Source: Acidobacteriota bacterium
Lineage (GTDB): Bacteria > Acidobacteriota > Vicinamibacteria > Vicinamibacterales > UBA8438
NCBI GenBank assembly: GCA_011523485.1
Contig: WTGR01000939.1
Location: 1-14,778 of the forward strand
Reading direction: 5' to 3'
DNA length: 14,778 nt
Shown here: piece by piece, positions 1 to 9,000 of the stretch
Position numbering within the stretch: position 1 is the first letter of the stretch
Layout: each line of letters begins with the position of its first letter
The notes under the pieces: model-generated
What the model was told of the DNA's origin: nothing
What the model saw: only the letters and a program-made list of their open reading frames with translations
The model's database searches: none
Made by a program: the position numbers and the translations under genes

Positions 1-1
1 G

Positions 2-2266
2 ACCGAGCGTGCCGTGGCTGCCCAGGGGATGGCGCGCGCCGCGGAGCTGCTGGCCGGCCGCTATCACTTGGTCATCACCAACGTGCCATACCTCGCCCGC
101 GGCAAGCAGAGCGACGAACTGAAGCAGTTCGCCCAGGACCGGCACCCGGAGGCGAAAGCCGATCTGGCCACGCTCTTCGTCTCACGCATCTTCGGCTGGC
201 TCGACGAGCATGGCGTGCAGGCGCTCGTGACGCCGCAGAACTGGCTGTTCCTGACGAGCTACAAGAAGCTCCGCCAGAAGCTGCTGAAGCAGCGGACGTG
301 GAACCTGGTCGCGCGGCTGGGGCCGGGCGCGTTCGAGACGATTGGCGGGCATGTGGTGAATGTGGCGTTGAACGTGTTGTCCGCGGAGAAGCCGGTCCGG
401 GAGTGGTTGATGTCCGGCGTCGACGTTTCCGCTACCTTGGAGCAGAAATCAATTAAGGCGGATGAGAAGGCAGCGCTGCTGCGGGGTGACAAACGCAGGC
501 TAAGCGGGCAATCAACGTGCGGCGACGGCTCATCGCCCGAGATTCGCTTGACATTGCAACGTCAGCAACTCAGGAACCCGGCATCTGTAGTCACGGCCGA
601 GCTCGTTTCCACGGAGCTACTCGCGAGAATCGCCTTTTCCACTCAAGGGATCAAGACGGGCGACGACGAAAGGTGGCGCAAGGCGGCTTGGGAAGTTCAA
701 TGCTTGGGCGACAGGTGGCGTTTAGTTCAGGGTACGGTTGAAGACACGGGGCACTACGGCGGAAGAAAAGGGATCATCGATTGGTCCACACGCGGTGCCG
801 GCATGGCTCGGCTACAGGGAATGCAGAGTTGGGGACACGCCGGCATCGTCGTAAAGCTCATGGGATTGACCCCGGCGACACTTTACACTGGAGAGATCTT
901 TGACAGCAACATCACACCCGTCGTGCCGAAGGCTGAAGAACACAGGGCTGCTTTGTGGTGCTTCTTTCAGTCTGGTGAATTCGCAAAGTCGATACGGAAA
1001 ATCAACACCAAGCTCAGTATTGCTGAGGGAACCGTCGTGCGCGTAGCCTTTGATCCTGAACACTGGATTCGAACCGCACGCGAGAGATACCCAAATGACC
1101 TTCCCGAACCGCATTCCAACGATCCAACGCAGTGGGTCTTTCACGGCCACCCGTGCGGCGGTGTCGAATGGGACGAAAACACCAAGCGGATAGTCCACGG
1201 GCCACGGCGGATCGATGCGACCGTTCTTCAGGTCGCAGTCGCGCGGCTGCTCGGGTATCGCTGGCCCGCCGAGCAGGATCCCGAGCTTCGGTTGGCGGCT
1301 GAAGCACGGGACTGCGTAGCGCAGTGCAAGGACCTTGCCGAGTTCGCCGACACCGACGGCATCGTCTGTCTATCCTCGGTTGGCGGCGAGTTCGCAGCGG
1401 CCGACCGTCTGCGCCAACTGCTGGTCGCCGCGTACGGCGCCGACTGGTCGCCGGAGACCGAACGGCGACTGCTGGTCGCCGCGGCCGCAAGATCCGAGCC
1501 CGTCGATTCCATCGAAGCGTGGCTGCGCGACCGCTTCTTCGGGGAACACTGCCAGCACTTTCTTCAGCGTCCCTTCGTCTGGCACATCTGGGACGGCCGC
1601 CGCGACGGTTTCCATGCACTGCTCAACTACCACCGCCTCTCGGGTTCGGACGGCGTGGGCCGCCGCACGCTCGAAGCGTTGACGTACAGCCATCTCGGGA
1701 CCTGGATCGCTCGTCAAGGCGCAGACCGGGACCAGGGAATCGACGGGGCCGACGGGCGACTCGCGGCCGCGCAGGATCTTCAGAACCAGCTCGCGACGAT
1801 CATCGCCGGCGAACCTCCGTACGACATTTTCGTTCGCTGGAAGCCGCTCGATCAGCAGCCAATCGGCTGGGAGCCGGATATCAACGACGGTGTTCGGATC
1901 AACATCCGTCCGTTCATGTCGGCCGAGCTTGCCAAGGGCGGTCGCGCGGGCGCCGGGATCCTGCGTGTCAAGCCGAAGATCGCGTGGGGCAAGGACCGCG
2001 GCAAGGAAGCGCTGAACCCGCGCAAGCGTTGGAAGCCGCCGTGGCTCGACGACGATCACGAGGCTGACGGTGACGAAAAGCGGGAACTGCGCCCACGGGA
2101 CGACTATCCCTGGTTCTGGGGCTGCCGCGGTGGCGGCACACTGACCGAGCGCACGAATTTTCTGGGCGGTCCTGACTTCGACGGCAATCGCTGGAACGAT
2201 CTGCACTACACGACGACATTCAAGCGAGCGGCGCGAGCCCGAAACCGGTTTGAGGTCGGCCCATGA
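2..2266 (+). CDS. PglX/DrmMI-like adenine-specific DNA methyltransferase, 5'-truncated by window edge
   Basis: The predicted role is N6-adenine methylation of DNA as the self-marking arm of a BREX- or DISARM-type defence locus. The reading frame is already open at base 2, so the GTG at 14 is not the real start; the SAM-binding motif I region lies upstream of the window. Seen directly: a motif IV variant TNVPYL at bases 77-94 (canonical form N/D-P-P-Y/F), then a VTPQNWLFL block typical of large Eco57I/PglX-type methylases at about 224-252. A variable middle part (about 420-1130) is probably the target-recognition region. The C-terminal blocks DPTQWVFHGHP, LLGYRWPAEQD, HIWDGRRDGFHALLNYH, DGVRINIRPF and WGKDRGKE are, from memory of the family, characteristic of large methylases in BREX/DISARM-like loci. 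The family call is firm; PglX versus DrmMI versus another branch cannot be settled without the N-terminus and upstream genes. It overlaps the helicase gene by ATGA. Confidence 0.85.
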   Translation, partial: TERAVAAQGMARAAELLAGRYHLVITNVPYLARGKQSDELKQFAQDRHPEAKADLATLFVSRIFGWLDEHGVQALVTPQNWLFLTSYKKLRQKLLKQRTWNLVARLGPGAFETIGGHVVNVALNVLSAEKPVREWLMSGVDVSATLEQKSIKADEKAALLRGDKRRLSGQSTCGDGSSPEIRLTLQRQQLRNPASVVTAELVSTELLARIAFSTQGIKTGDDERWRKAAWEVQCLGDRWRLVQGTVEDTGHYGGRKGIIDWSTRGAGMARLQGMQSWGHAGIVVKLMGLTPATLYTGEIFDSNITPVVPKAEEHRAALWCFFQSGEFAKSIRKINTKLSIAEGTVVRVAFDPEHWIRTARERYPNDLPEPHSNDPTQWVFHGHPCGGVEWDENTKRIVHGPRRIDATVLQVAVARLLGYRWPAEQDPELRLAAEARDCVAQCKDLAEFADTDGIVCLSSVGGEFAAADRLRQLLVAAYGADWSPETERRLLVAAAARSEPVDSIEAWLRDRFFGEHCQHFLQRPFVWHIWDGRRDGFHALLNYHRLSGSDGVGRRTLEALTYSHLGTWIARQGADRDQGIDGADGRLAAAQDLQNQLATIIAGEPPYDIFVRWKPLDQQPIGWEPDINDGVRINIRPFMSAELAKGGRAGAGILRVKPKIAWGKDRGKEALNPRKRWKPPWLDDDHEADGDEKRELRPRDDYPWFWGCRGGGTLTERTNFLGGPDFDGNRWNDLHYTTTFKRAARARNRFEVGP
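420..1130 (+). other. Variable low-GC segment of the methyltransferase, probable target-recognition region
   Basis: Base composition changes inside the gene. Hand counts of 60-base lines give 40/60 G+C at 121-180 and 44/60 at 1441-1500. Lines inside this segment give 32/60 (421-480), 33/60 (541-600), 34/60 (901-960) and 25/60 (961-1020). The encoded residues show no recognisable motif, unlike the flanking blocks. In large single-chain adenine methylases the part following motif IV carries the sequence-specificity domain, which is often exchanged by recombination; assigning that role here is inference. Borders are approximate. Confidence 0.45.
2252..2256 (+). promoter_or_regulatory. Ribosome binding site of the helicase gene, inside the methyltransferase gene
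   Basis: GAGGT stands six bases before the ATG at 2263. It supports that start and hence the four-base ATGA overlap, which suggests translational coupling. Confidence 0.5.
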
Positions 2267-3654
2267 CCGTCGCGTCACTGCCGAGACCAGTTGGACGGCA
2301 GCGGGAGGTTCTCTATCTCCCCGCTCACGGGCATACCGTCGTGCTCGGCACCGCGGGCAGCGGGAAGACCACGCTCGCCATCCTTCGATCCCTGTATCTG
2401 TGCGATCCTTCCACCCATCACGGCGGTCGCACGCTGCTGGTGACCTTCAATCGATGCTTGGTCACCTACATGACACATCTTGCGGGCGCGCTCCGGCAGC
2501 CGGTTGACGTTCGAAACTACCACCATTTCGCTCGCGGATACCTCAGCTCCAGGAACAAACTCCCTTGGGGCAGCATTTGCGGGCCGAACGAACGACTGGG
2601 ATTCGTCGCAGCCGCGGTGAAAGCGGCACGGAGCTCCGGCGCGAGAAGCGCGACGTTAGACCGCCCAAAAGAGTTCTTCGACGAAGAGTTCCAATGGATC
2701 CAGCGGCACGGCATCGGTAGCGAGCAGGACTACGTCGACACGGAGCGTACAGGTTGTTCCACGAGAGTCAGGAAGGCCGAGCGGGCTGCTGTATTCGATC
2801 TCTACGAGCGGTACCTGGAGCAGCGTGCGCAAGCGGGAAAGCTGTACGACTGGGACGATCTGGCCAGCGCCGTGCGACGCGAATTCGGCGGCGATGAGGG
2901 AAACCGCTTCTATCGCCACGTCGTCATCGACGAGGGGCAGGATTTTTCGCCGGAAATGCTGCGGTCGCTGGCTGCCGCTATTCCCGGCAACGGCAGCCTC
3001 ACTTTTTTCGGAGACATCGCGCAGCAGATTTATGGACACCGGATGTCGTGGCGAAACGCCGGACTGAGCACCCGCCGCATCTGGCGCTTCCAGGAGAACT
3101 ACCGCAACACGAAGCAGATCGCCCGACTCGCCCTGGCGCTGGCGGCGATGCCGCACTTTCGGGACGATCCCGATCTGGTCGAGCCGACCGCGCCCGCTGC
3201 CGACGGTCCGCTTCCCGTTTTGGCTCATCAGCCGAGCGAGTCGGCGGAACGCGAGCTTGTGGTCTCGCGGGCGACCGATCTTGCGCGCACGGGAACCGTC
3301 GCCGTTCTGTTTCGGACCCGCGAGCAGGAGGCGGAAACCCGGGGGTACCTTCCGCAAGGAGCAACGCGGCTGCACCGTGAACTCGCCGGCTGGCCGACGG
3401 GACCGGGGCTGTTCTACGGCACGTATCATGCATCAAAGGGGCTGGAGTTCGACACGGTGTTCATGCCGTTCCTGTCCGCTGAGCGCTGGCCGAATCCGCA
3501 GGACGTGAAGATTCTGGGCCGGGAGGAAGCCGCGGTCCGCGATTCCCACCTCCTGTACGTCGGGATCACGCGCGCCCGATCGACACTGGTGTTGACGCAC
3601 ACGGGGCAGCCGACGGAGCTGCTGCCGAGAACGGCGGGGTTGTATCAGTCATGA
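2263..3654 (+). CDS. Compact UvrD/PcrA-like superfamily 1 DNA helicase
   Basis: A predicted ATP-driven DNA translocase or helicase of 463 residues. All the main SF1 motifs are visible in order: a glutamine-containing start RQREVLYLP (12-20), Walker A GTAGSGKTT (29-37), Walker B VVIDEGQDF (220-228), motif III FFGDIAQQIYG (248-258), motif IV region ENYRN (278-282), motif V GTYHASKGLEFD (386-397) and motif VI LLYVGITRAR (430-439). UvrD, Rep and PcrA usually have about 650-750 residues, so the inserted 1B/2B subdomains must be small or missing; no nuclease domain is present. The ATG at 2263 overlaps the methyltransferase stop (ATGA), and the 3' end overlaps darT in the same way. It most likely works with the methyltransferase and/or exposes single-stranded DNA for the DarT neighbour; that partnership is inferred from gene order only. 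Confidence 0.93.
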   Translation: MTVASLPRPVGRQREVLYLPAHGHTVVLGTAGSGKTTLAILRSLYLCDPSTHHGGRTLLVTFNRCLVTYMTHLAGALRQPVDVRNYHHFARGYLSSRNKLPWGSICGPNERLGFVAAAVKAARSSGARSATLDRPKEFFDEEFQWIQRHGIGSEQDYVDTERTGCSTRVRKAERAAVFDLYERYLEQRAQAGKLYDWDDLASAVRREFGGDEGNRFYRHVVIDEGQDFSPEMLRSLAAAIPGNGSLTFFGDIAQQIYGHRMSWRNAGLSTRRIWRFQENYRNTKQIARLALALAAMPHFRDDPDLVEPTAPAADGPLPVLAHQPSESAERELVVSRATDLARTGTVAVLFRTREQEAETRGYLPQGATRLHRELAGWPTGPGLFYGTYHASKGLEFDTVFMPFLSAERWPNPQDVKILGREEAAVRDSHLLYVGITRARSTLVLTHTGQPTELLPRTAGLYQS

Positions 3655-4346
3655 ACGGAATCCGGGAACGCGCCAACCGGCGGGGCATCACGCGGCTGTG
3701 CCACTTCACGCCGTCCCGGAATCTCGCGCACATCGCGAGCGATACCCGGGGAATTCTTGCCTCTCGGCACCTCAAGGGTGACGAGGCCGCGATCTTCAAC
3801 CCGACCGACAAGGCACGTCTGGACGGCTACACGGGCCATGTGTGCTGCTCGATTCAATATCCCAACGCGTGGTACTTCCGGCGGGCGCGCGAGAACGAGA
3901 GGTTGTTTCCGGATTGGGTCGTCCTGCTGATCGACGCTCGGTACCTGTGGCAGGCGGGTACGAAGTTCTGTCCGCGAAACGCGGCAGCCGGGCATGGGCG
4001 ACTCGTCCAGGAAGGCGTCACGGCGTTCGAATCGTTGTTCGCCGGTGTAGTAGAGGGATTCGATGTCTACCGGCGCGAACTGCAGCACCTCGACTTCCTA
4101 CCGACCGATGAACAGGCTGAAGTCCTGATTCCGGACCGGATCAGCCGTCGCGATGTCCAGGGTGTCGTCGTGCGGGACGACGCTCAGGCGACGCGAGAGG
4201 CGTCGAGACTGAAGCTGCAGGGCCTGTCCGTTCCTCGGATGGTGATCGTGCCTGAGTTCTTCGAACCGTACACGCTGAGTCGGGAACTGCGTAGCGGGAG
4301 GACACCGTCCGAACGCGAGTACAACGAAGGAGGCGCACATGCCTGA
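3651..4346 (+). CDS. darT: DarT-family (DUF4433) DNA ADP-ribosyltransferase toxin
   Basis: DarT enzymes use NAD+ to attach ADP-ribose to bases in single-stranded DNA, blocking replication; DarT toxins act in phage defence. This 231-residue protein is of typical size. Visible signatures: the N-terminal NAD-site pattern LCHFTPSRNLAHI (16-28) followed by GILASR (34-39); a central CCSIQYPNAWYFRRARE block (65-81); WVVLLIDARYLW (89-100); TKFCPRNAA (104-112); and DEQAEVLIPDRI (153-164), where Glu157 in AEVLI matches the position of the family's catalytic glutamate. The last part returns to VQGVVVRDD (169-177). The start ATG overlaps the helicase stop (ATGA), with only a weak GGGG purine run about 11 bases upstream, so expression probably depends on coupling. 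The next gene starts eight bases before its stop and encodes a predicted ADP-ribosyl hydrolase, the likely antidote. Whether it modifies thymidine (DarT2 type) or guanosine (DarT1 type) cannot be read from the sequence. Confidence 0.88.
   Translation: MNGIRERANRRGITRLCHFTPSRNLAHIASDTRGILASRHLKGDEAAIFNPTDKARLDGYTGHVCCSIQYPNAWYFRRARENERLFPDWVVLLIDARYLWQAGTKFCPRNAAAGHGRLVQEGVTAFESLFAGVVEGFDVYRRELQHLDFLPTDEQAEVLIPDRISRRDVQGVVVRDDAQATREASRLKLQGLSVPRMVIVPEFFEPYTLSRELRSGRTPSEREYNEGGAHA
4326..4333 (+). promoter_or_regulatory. Strong Shine-Dalgarno site of the ADP-ribosylglycohydrolase gene
   Basis: GAAGGAGG lies within the darT 3' end, five bases before the ATG at 4339. It is the best ribosome binding site in the operon and fixes the start. 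A strong site on the antidote gene and a weak one on the toxin gene is the arrangement expected if antidote must exceed toxin. Confidence 0.75.
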
Positions 4347-6042
4347 TGGCAGCACGGGCCGGGCGCCCGCCCCGGTCGTCCCGCTGGCCAAGGCCGAGGG
4401 CGCGTTTCTGGCGCTCGCCGCGGGAGACGCGCTGGGCTGGCCGCAGGAGATGCGGCGCAACGTGCGGAGCAGTGCCGGCGGTGCGTCGCCGCGGATCGAG
4501 TTTCGGTCGTGGACCCGGCGGAGCGGCGGGCGGTACCGCCCCTACGAAGAGACAATCGGGGCGGGAGAGTACAGCGACGACACACAGCTCACGCTCGCCG
4601 TGGCCCGCAGTCGGACGAATCACGGCGCTGAGTGGTGGAAGGCGTTCATGCGGGTGGAGCTGCCGCGCTGGACGATCTACGAACGCGGCGGCGGCGGCGC
4701 GACGAAGCGGGCGGCGCAGGCTTGGCTCGCCGGCAGCCCGCCGTGGCAGTCCGGTAAGACGGATGCTGTCCGCCGGTATTTCGACGCGGGCGGCAACGGG
4801 GTGGCCATGCGGGTGCTGCCGCACGCCCTGTTTCTCGCGGGTCAGGACGATCCGGCGGTCCTGATGCATGACGTCGTCCGCGACGGGGCGGCGACGCACG
4901 GCCATCCACGGGCGCTGGTCGGCGCAACCGCCTGCGCGTACGCAGCGTGGTCGCTGGCGCGCCGCAACCGGACGCTCGGCTTCGGAGAACTGCTGGATCT
5001 GCTGATTGATGAACATCGTGGATGGGGCGCGTTTCCCGACATGGAGCGCGGCGGCGAGGCTTGGTCCGCCGCTGCGGCTCGCGTGCTCGACGAACCTTAC
5101 GAGCGTCTCTGGCAGCGCACCGTCGACGAAATGCGGCAATTGCTGGAACAGGCCCGCAACGGAATCCGGGCGGGCGCCTTGGCCGACGATCGCGCGGTGC
5201 TCGACGACCTCGGATGCTTCGGACGCTTCAAGGGCGCGGGCACTGTCACCGCTGCTTCGGCGGCGTATCTCGCGGCGAGACATGCGGCGCAGCCGGCCCA
5301 GGGCGTACTCCGGGCAGCCTTCGAGCGCGGCGCCGACACGGACACGCTCGCGGCTATGACCGGGGGACTCCTCGGGTGTCTCGCCGGCGATGAGTGGTTG
5401 CCGGCGCCGTGGCGTGATGTGCAGGACGCTGCGTACTTGCGGTACATTGCCGGACGGGTAATGCAGGGACCCACAGGCGCCGAGCAGCGGCCGGTGGAGA
5501 CACCCTCGGCCCCACAGTCCATCCTGACGGACCTCGCGCGAAACGGGGAGCATGAAGTCGCTCTCGGCGAATCGACGCGAGTCCAGGCGACCGCGCTACC
5601 AGCTCCAAATCCGCTCTCGAAGTCGATCACAGTCCGCGCATGGCGGTTGACGACATCCGAGGGTCAGACGTTGTACGTAACCAGAGTCGCGGAACTGAAG
5701 CGTGCCGCCGGTTCCCATCGGGCGGCCGCCGGGGCGGCTTCGCAGCAACGGCCCCTTCCAGGCACAGGCTCCACGAGTTCCCTGAGTGATGAGCCTGTCG
5801 CCGCAGACAACACGCCCAAATCCGGCAACCGTCCGGGCGACCTGCTCTACGCGGAGTTCCGGCGGCGTTTGCGTGTGCTTCTGGAGGCTGGATCGAAGCG
5901 GCCGCGCGAAGTCGAGGAGACTTTGGATCTCGTTCCCGGTCAGGCCCGCAAGTGGCTCGAACGAGCTGAACAGGACGGGGAAGTCGAGCGTGTATCCGGG
6001 CGTCCAGTAAAGTTCTCCTTGAGCCGGAGGTCGCGAGCGTGA
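4339..6042 (+). CDS. ADP-ribosylglycohydrolase (ARH/DraG fold) with C-terminal winged-helix extension; candidate DarT antidote
   Basis: The ARH family removes ADP-ribose from modified targets using a two-metal site. The N-terminal ~370 residues of this 567-residue protein show the complete signature: GDALGWPQE (29-37), YSDDTQLT (78-85) with the metal-binding DD-T, GGNGVAMRVLPHALF (151-165), ATHGHPRA (185-192) and GADTDTLAAMTGGLLG (331-346) with the second D-x-D-T metal site. ARH proteins are usually about 300-370 residues. The extra part holds a low-complexity linker (about 380-500) and a terminal segment (about 503-563) with two helices and a basic wing-like end, ERVSGRPVKFSLSRR, which resembles a winged helix-turn-helix. 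The gene is coupled to darT by an eight-base overlap and is preceded by a strong ribosome binding site. By position it occupies the slot of darG, whose product is a macrodomain protein of unrelated fold. The hydrolase call is strong; reversal of DarT marks on DNA and DNA binding by the tail are inference. Confidence 0.88.
   Translation: MPDGSTGRAPAPVVPLAKAEGAFLALAAGDALGWPQEMRRNVRSSAGGASPRIEFRSWTRRSGGRYRPYEETIGAGEYSDDTQLTLAVARSRTNHGAEWWKAFMRVELPRWTIYERGGGGATKRAAQAWLAGSPPWQSGKTDAVRRYFDAGGNGVAMRVLPHALFLAGQDDPAVLMHDVVRDGAATHGHPRALVGATACAYAAWSLARRNRTLGFGELLDLLIDEHRGWGAFPDMERGGEAWSAAAARVLDEPYERLWQRTVDEMRQLLEQARNGIRAGALADDRAVLDDLGCFGRFKGAGTVTAASAAYLAARHAAQPAQGVLRAAFERGADTDTLAAMTGGLLGCLAGDEWLPAPWRDVQDAAYLRYIAGRVMQGPTGAEQRPVETPSAPQSILTDLARNGEHEVALGESTRVQATALPAPNPLSKSITVRAWRLTTSEGQTLYVTRVAELKRAAGSHRAAAGAASQQRPLPGTGSTSSLSDEPVAADNTPKSGNRPGDLLYAEFRRRLRVLLEAGSKRPREVEETLDLVPGQARKWLERAEQDGEVERVSGRPVKFSLSRRSRA
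6026..6030 (+). promoter_or_regulatory. Ribosome binding site of the Avs-like gene
   Basis: GGAGG sits eight bases before the GTG at 6039, inside the end of the glycohydrolase gene. It supports the GTG start and the GTGA overlap. Confidence 0.6.
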
Positions 6043-9000
6043 ACCAGTCCGAAACGCGTCCGGACAGGGCACGAGGGGCGAGTCTGGTCCGACCCAGCCG
6101 TGACGGTGACCAGTTCCACTATCTGTGGGCGGCACGACGTTGCCTGCTTCTGCTTTCCCCGGAGCAAGGCCTCGTCGGCGTCAGCATTGAAGGGGTTTCT
6201 CCAGACGAAACGTCTCCAGAATCAGCGGACCCGGCTGGGGATACCGTGATCGACGTCGCCGAGTACTACGGCTACACGGACCGGACGCGCGCACGGCGCA
6301 TCCGCTACCTGCAACTCAAGCACTCCTCGCGCCGCACTCGGGAAGCGTGGACAGCGAGCGGCCTTGAGAAAACGTTGAAAGGGTTCTCCACGAAGTACAA
6401 GAGCCTCCTGCAAGAATTCAGCGTCGAAGACGTGATGAGTCGCTTCGAGTTCGGGTTTGTGACGAACCGCCCCATCAGCCCGACAATTGCGCAAGCCGTG
6501 GAAGATGCCGCGCACAGCGCCGGGTCACGTCATCCAGTCGAACTCGAGAAGCTCGAACGCTTTACAGGTCTTGCAGGCGCCGAACTCTCGGCATTCTGTC
6601 GCCTTCTTCGCTTTGAAGGCGGGCAGGACGACTCTTGGGATCAACGTAACATCCTGTTTCAGGAGACAAGCAAGTGTCTTCCGGGTCCGGACGACGAAGC
6701 GCCGAAGCAACTCAAGGAGCTCGTCACGCGGAAAGGGCTTCCCGAATCCGAACAGAATCCGCTCATTGAGAAGACTGACGTACTACGCGCACTGAAGGCA
6801 GATGAGAAAGGTCTATACCCGGCTCCATGCCTGGTAACGCACCCAGATAATGTGATCATCCGGGAGCAGGAAGCGGATCTGGTTCAGGGAATCGTCCAGG
6901 CGGAAGGACGGCCCGTCGTCGTCCACGCCTTGGCGGGCGTCGGAAAGTCGGTATTCGCGACGCGAATTCAAGCTGGCCTGCCAGCCGGTTCCGTTTCGAT
7001 CCTCTACGACTGCTACGGCAACGGCCTGCACCGCAACGTATCGGGTTTTCGGCATCGTCATCAGGATGCGCTCGTCCAGATTGCCAATGAACTCGCCGCA
7101 ATGGCGCTTTGCCGTCCGCTTGTACCCACCGTTCACGCAGAAGCCACAGCCTACGTTCGCGCTTTCCTGTTTCGTCTCCAACAAGCCATCACGTTGATTC
7201 GCGGCGCCAACCCCCGCGCGGTGCTCTGCATCGTGGTCGATGCCGCCGACAACGCACAACAGGCGGCCGAGGAAAACGGCCAGTCGCGGTCGTTCGCACG
7301 CGATCTGCTCCGGGAGGCGCTGCCGGAAGGCGTTCGGCTCGTAGTTCTGTGTCGTAGCCATAGACAGAATCTCTTGAATCCTCCACTTGGCGCGTTGCGG
7401 TTGGAGCTGGGTGCCTTCACCAGAACAGAGACCGCAGCCCATCTTCGTCAGAGTTTTCCTGACGCGTCTGGCCATGACGTCGAGGAATTCCATCGTCTTA
7501 GCTCCCGGAACCCGCGCGTTCAGGCCCTTGCACTTTCCCAGGCAGCGGAGCGTAGCCGGTCGCTACGGGACACGCTTCGCGGTCTCGGTCCGCACCCGAC
7601 GACCGTGGACGACACGATTGAACGGCTGCTGTATGACGCCGTCGCGGAGCTTCGAGATGGCGCGAGTGACGTCGAAGTACGGCAAATCGAGCGCGTATGC
7701 ATGGGGCTCGCCCTGCTTCGACCGCTGGTTCCCATATCCGTACTTGCCGACGTGTCTGATGTCTCCGAAGCGGCGGTACAGAGCTTTGTTCTGGACATCG
7801 GACGACCGCTGCTTCTAACGGATAGCGCGGTTCAGTTTCTTGACGAGCCGGTCGAGACGTGGTTCCGCGAGCGGTTCAGGCCGCAGCCGGACGAAATGCG
7901 TGAATTCATACATGGTCTGCTACCACTCGCCGCTGGCAGCGCCTATGTCGCGGCGACGTTGCCGCAGCTCATGCTGGAAGCTGGACAGTTTCCGGAGCTG
8001 GTCGAGCTGGCTCTCAACTCGGCCGCCCTTCCGGAAACCAGTACGATCGAGAAGCGCGACGTCGAAGTTCGACGTGCTCAGTTTGCCCTGAAAGCCGGTC
8101 TTCGTTCCCGGCGCCATGTCGACGCTGCCAAGCTTGCACTCAAGGCCGGCGAACAGACCGCTGGCGACGGCCGCCGGCGCAAGTTGATTCAGGCCAACAC
8201 GGACATCGCTGCGCTCTTTCTCGAACCCGACCGTGTTCAGGAGATGGTGTCGCGCAGGATATTCGGTTCAGGGTGGCGCGGTTCACATCACGTCTACGAG
8301 GCTGGTCTTTTGTCCGGCCGCCGGGAATTCGCCGCCGACGCGCGCAGTCGACTTCGGATGGCGGACGAGTGGCTGAAGAGTTGGAGTAGTTTGGCTGCCG
8401 ACGAGCGGGAGAAGGAGCGGGTTTCTGAAGCCGATATCGCGGAACTGGTAACCGCGCAACTGAACGTTCACGGGCCCGGCGCGGCGGTGCACGCCATCGG
8501 CGCGTGGAAGCCGCGTCGAATCTCCTTCACCGCGGGTCGCATGGTGGCCGAGCGCCTCATCGACCACGGCCGCATCGACGACACGAGGGCCCTTGCTGAC
8601 GCTGCGGGAGAGAACTTTCGCCTGGCTCTTGCGGTCATCACGCAGCTTCGCGAAATTCAGGAGACGGCATCTGAGGAGGTCGTTCAGAGAACCTTTCGGC
8701 GTGTCGCGCGCAGAAGAATGAGGGCGACAAGTCCGAGCGTCGAGGATCAGCGCGGAATTCTGGTAGCCATTGTTGCACTCGTTGAGGCGGCGTTGAAGCG
8801 GTCAGTTTGCTCTTCCAGCGAGGCTGCCGCGTTGCTGACACGGTGCCTGCCATCGACACCACCGCGGGGCTTGACGTTTCGCTATTCGCGCGCCCCGGTT
8901 GGTCTGTTGCGAGCATACAGCCTGCGGGCGGTGCTGACAGGTGAGACTCTTGAACTCATCGATCTCGCTCATCCGGAACTGAAGGCGGAGATCGAGAACG

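Noticed and set aside
14..16. GTG at 14 as the start of the methyltransferase
   Set aside because: The frame is open back to base 2 and the protein would lack the SAM-binding motif region, so this is an internal codon of a gene cut by the window edge.
1324..2067. Plus-strand 247-codon open frame inside the methyltransferase
   Set aside because: Extremely arginine-rich translation typical of an off-frame reading of GC-rich coding DNA.
1370..2278. Minus-strand open frame of 302 codons opposite the methyltransferase
   Set aside because: No recognisable domain, and the opposite strand has clear family blocks throughout this stretch.
4141..5553. Minus-strand open frame of 470 codons opposite the glycohydrolase gene
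   Set aside because: It is arginine- and proline-rich with no motif and mirrors a high-GC coding frame; the plus-strand frame has complete ARH motifs.
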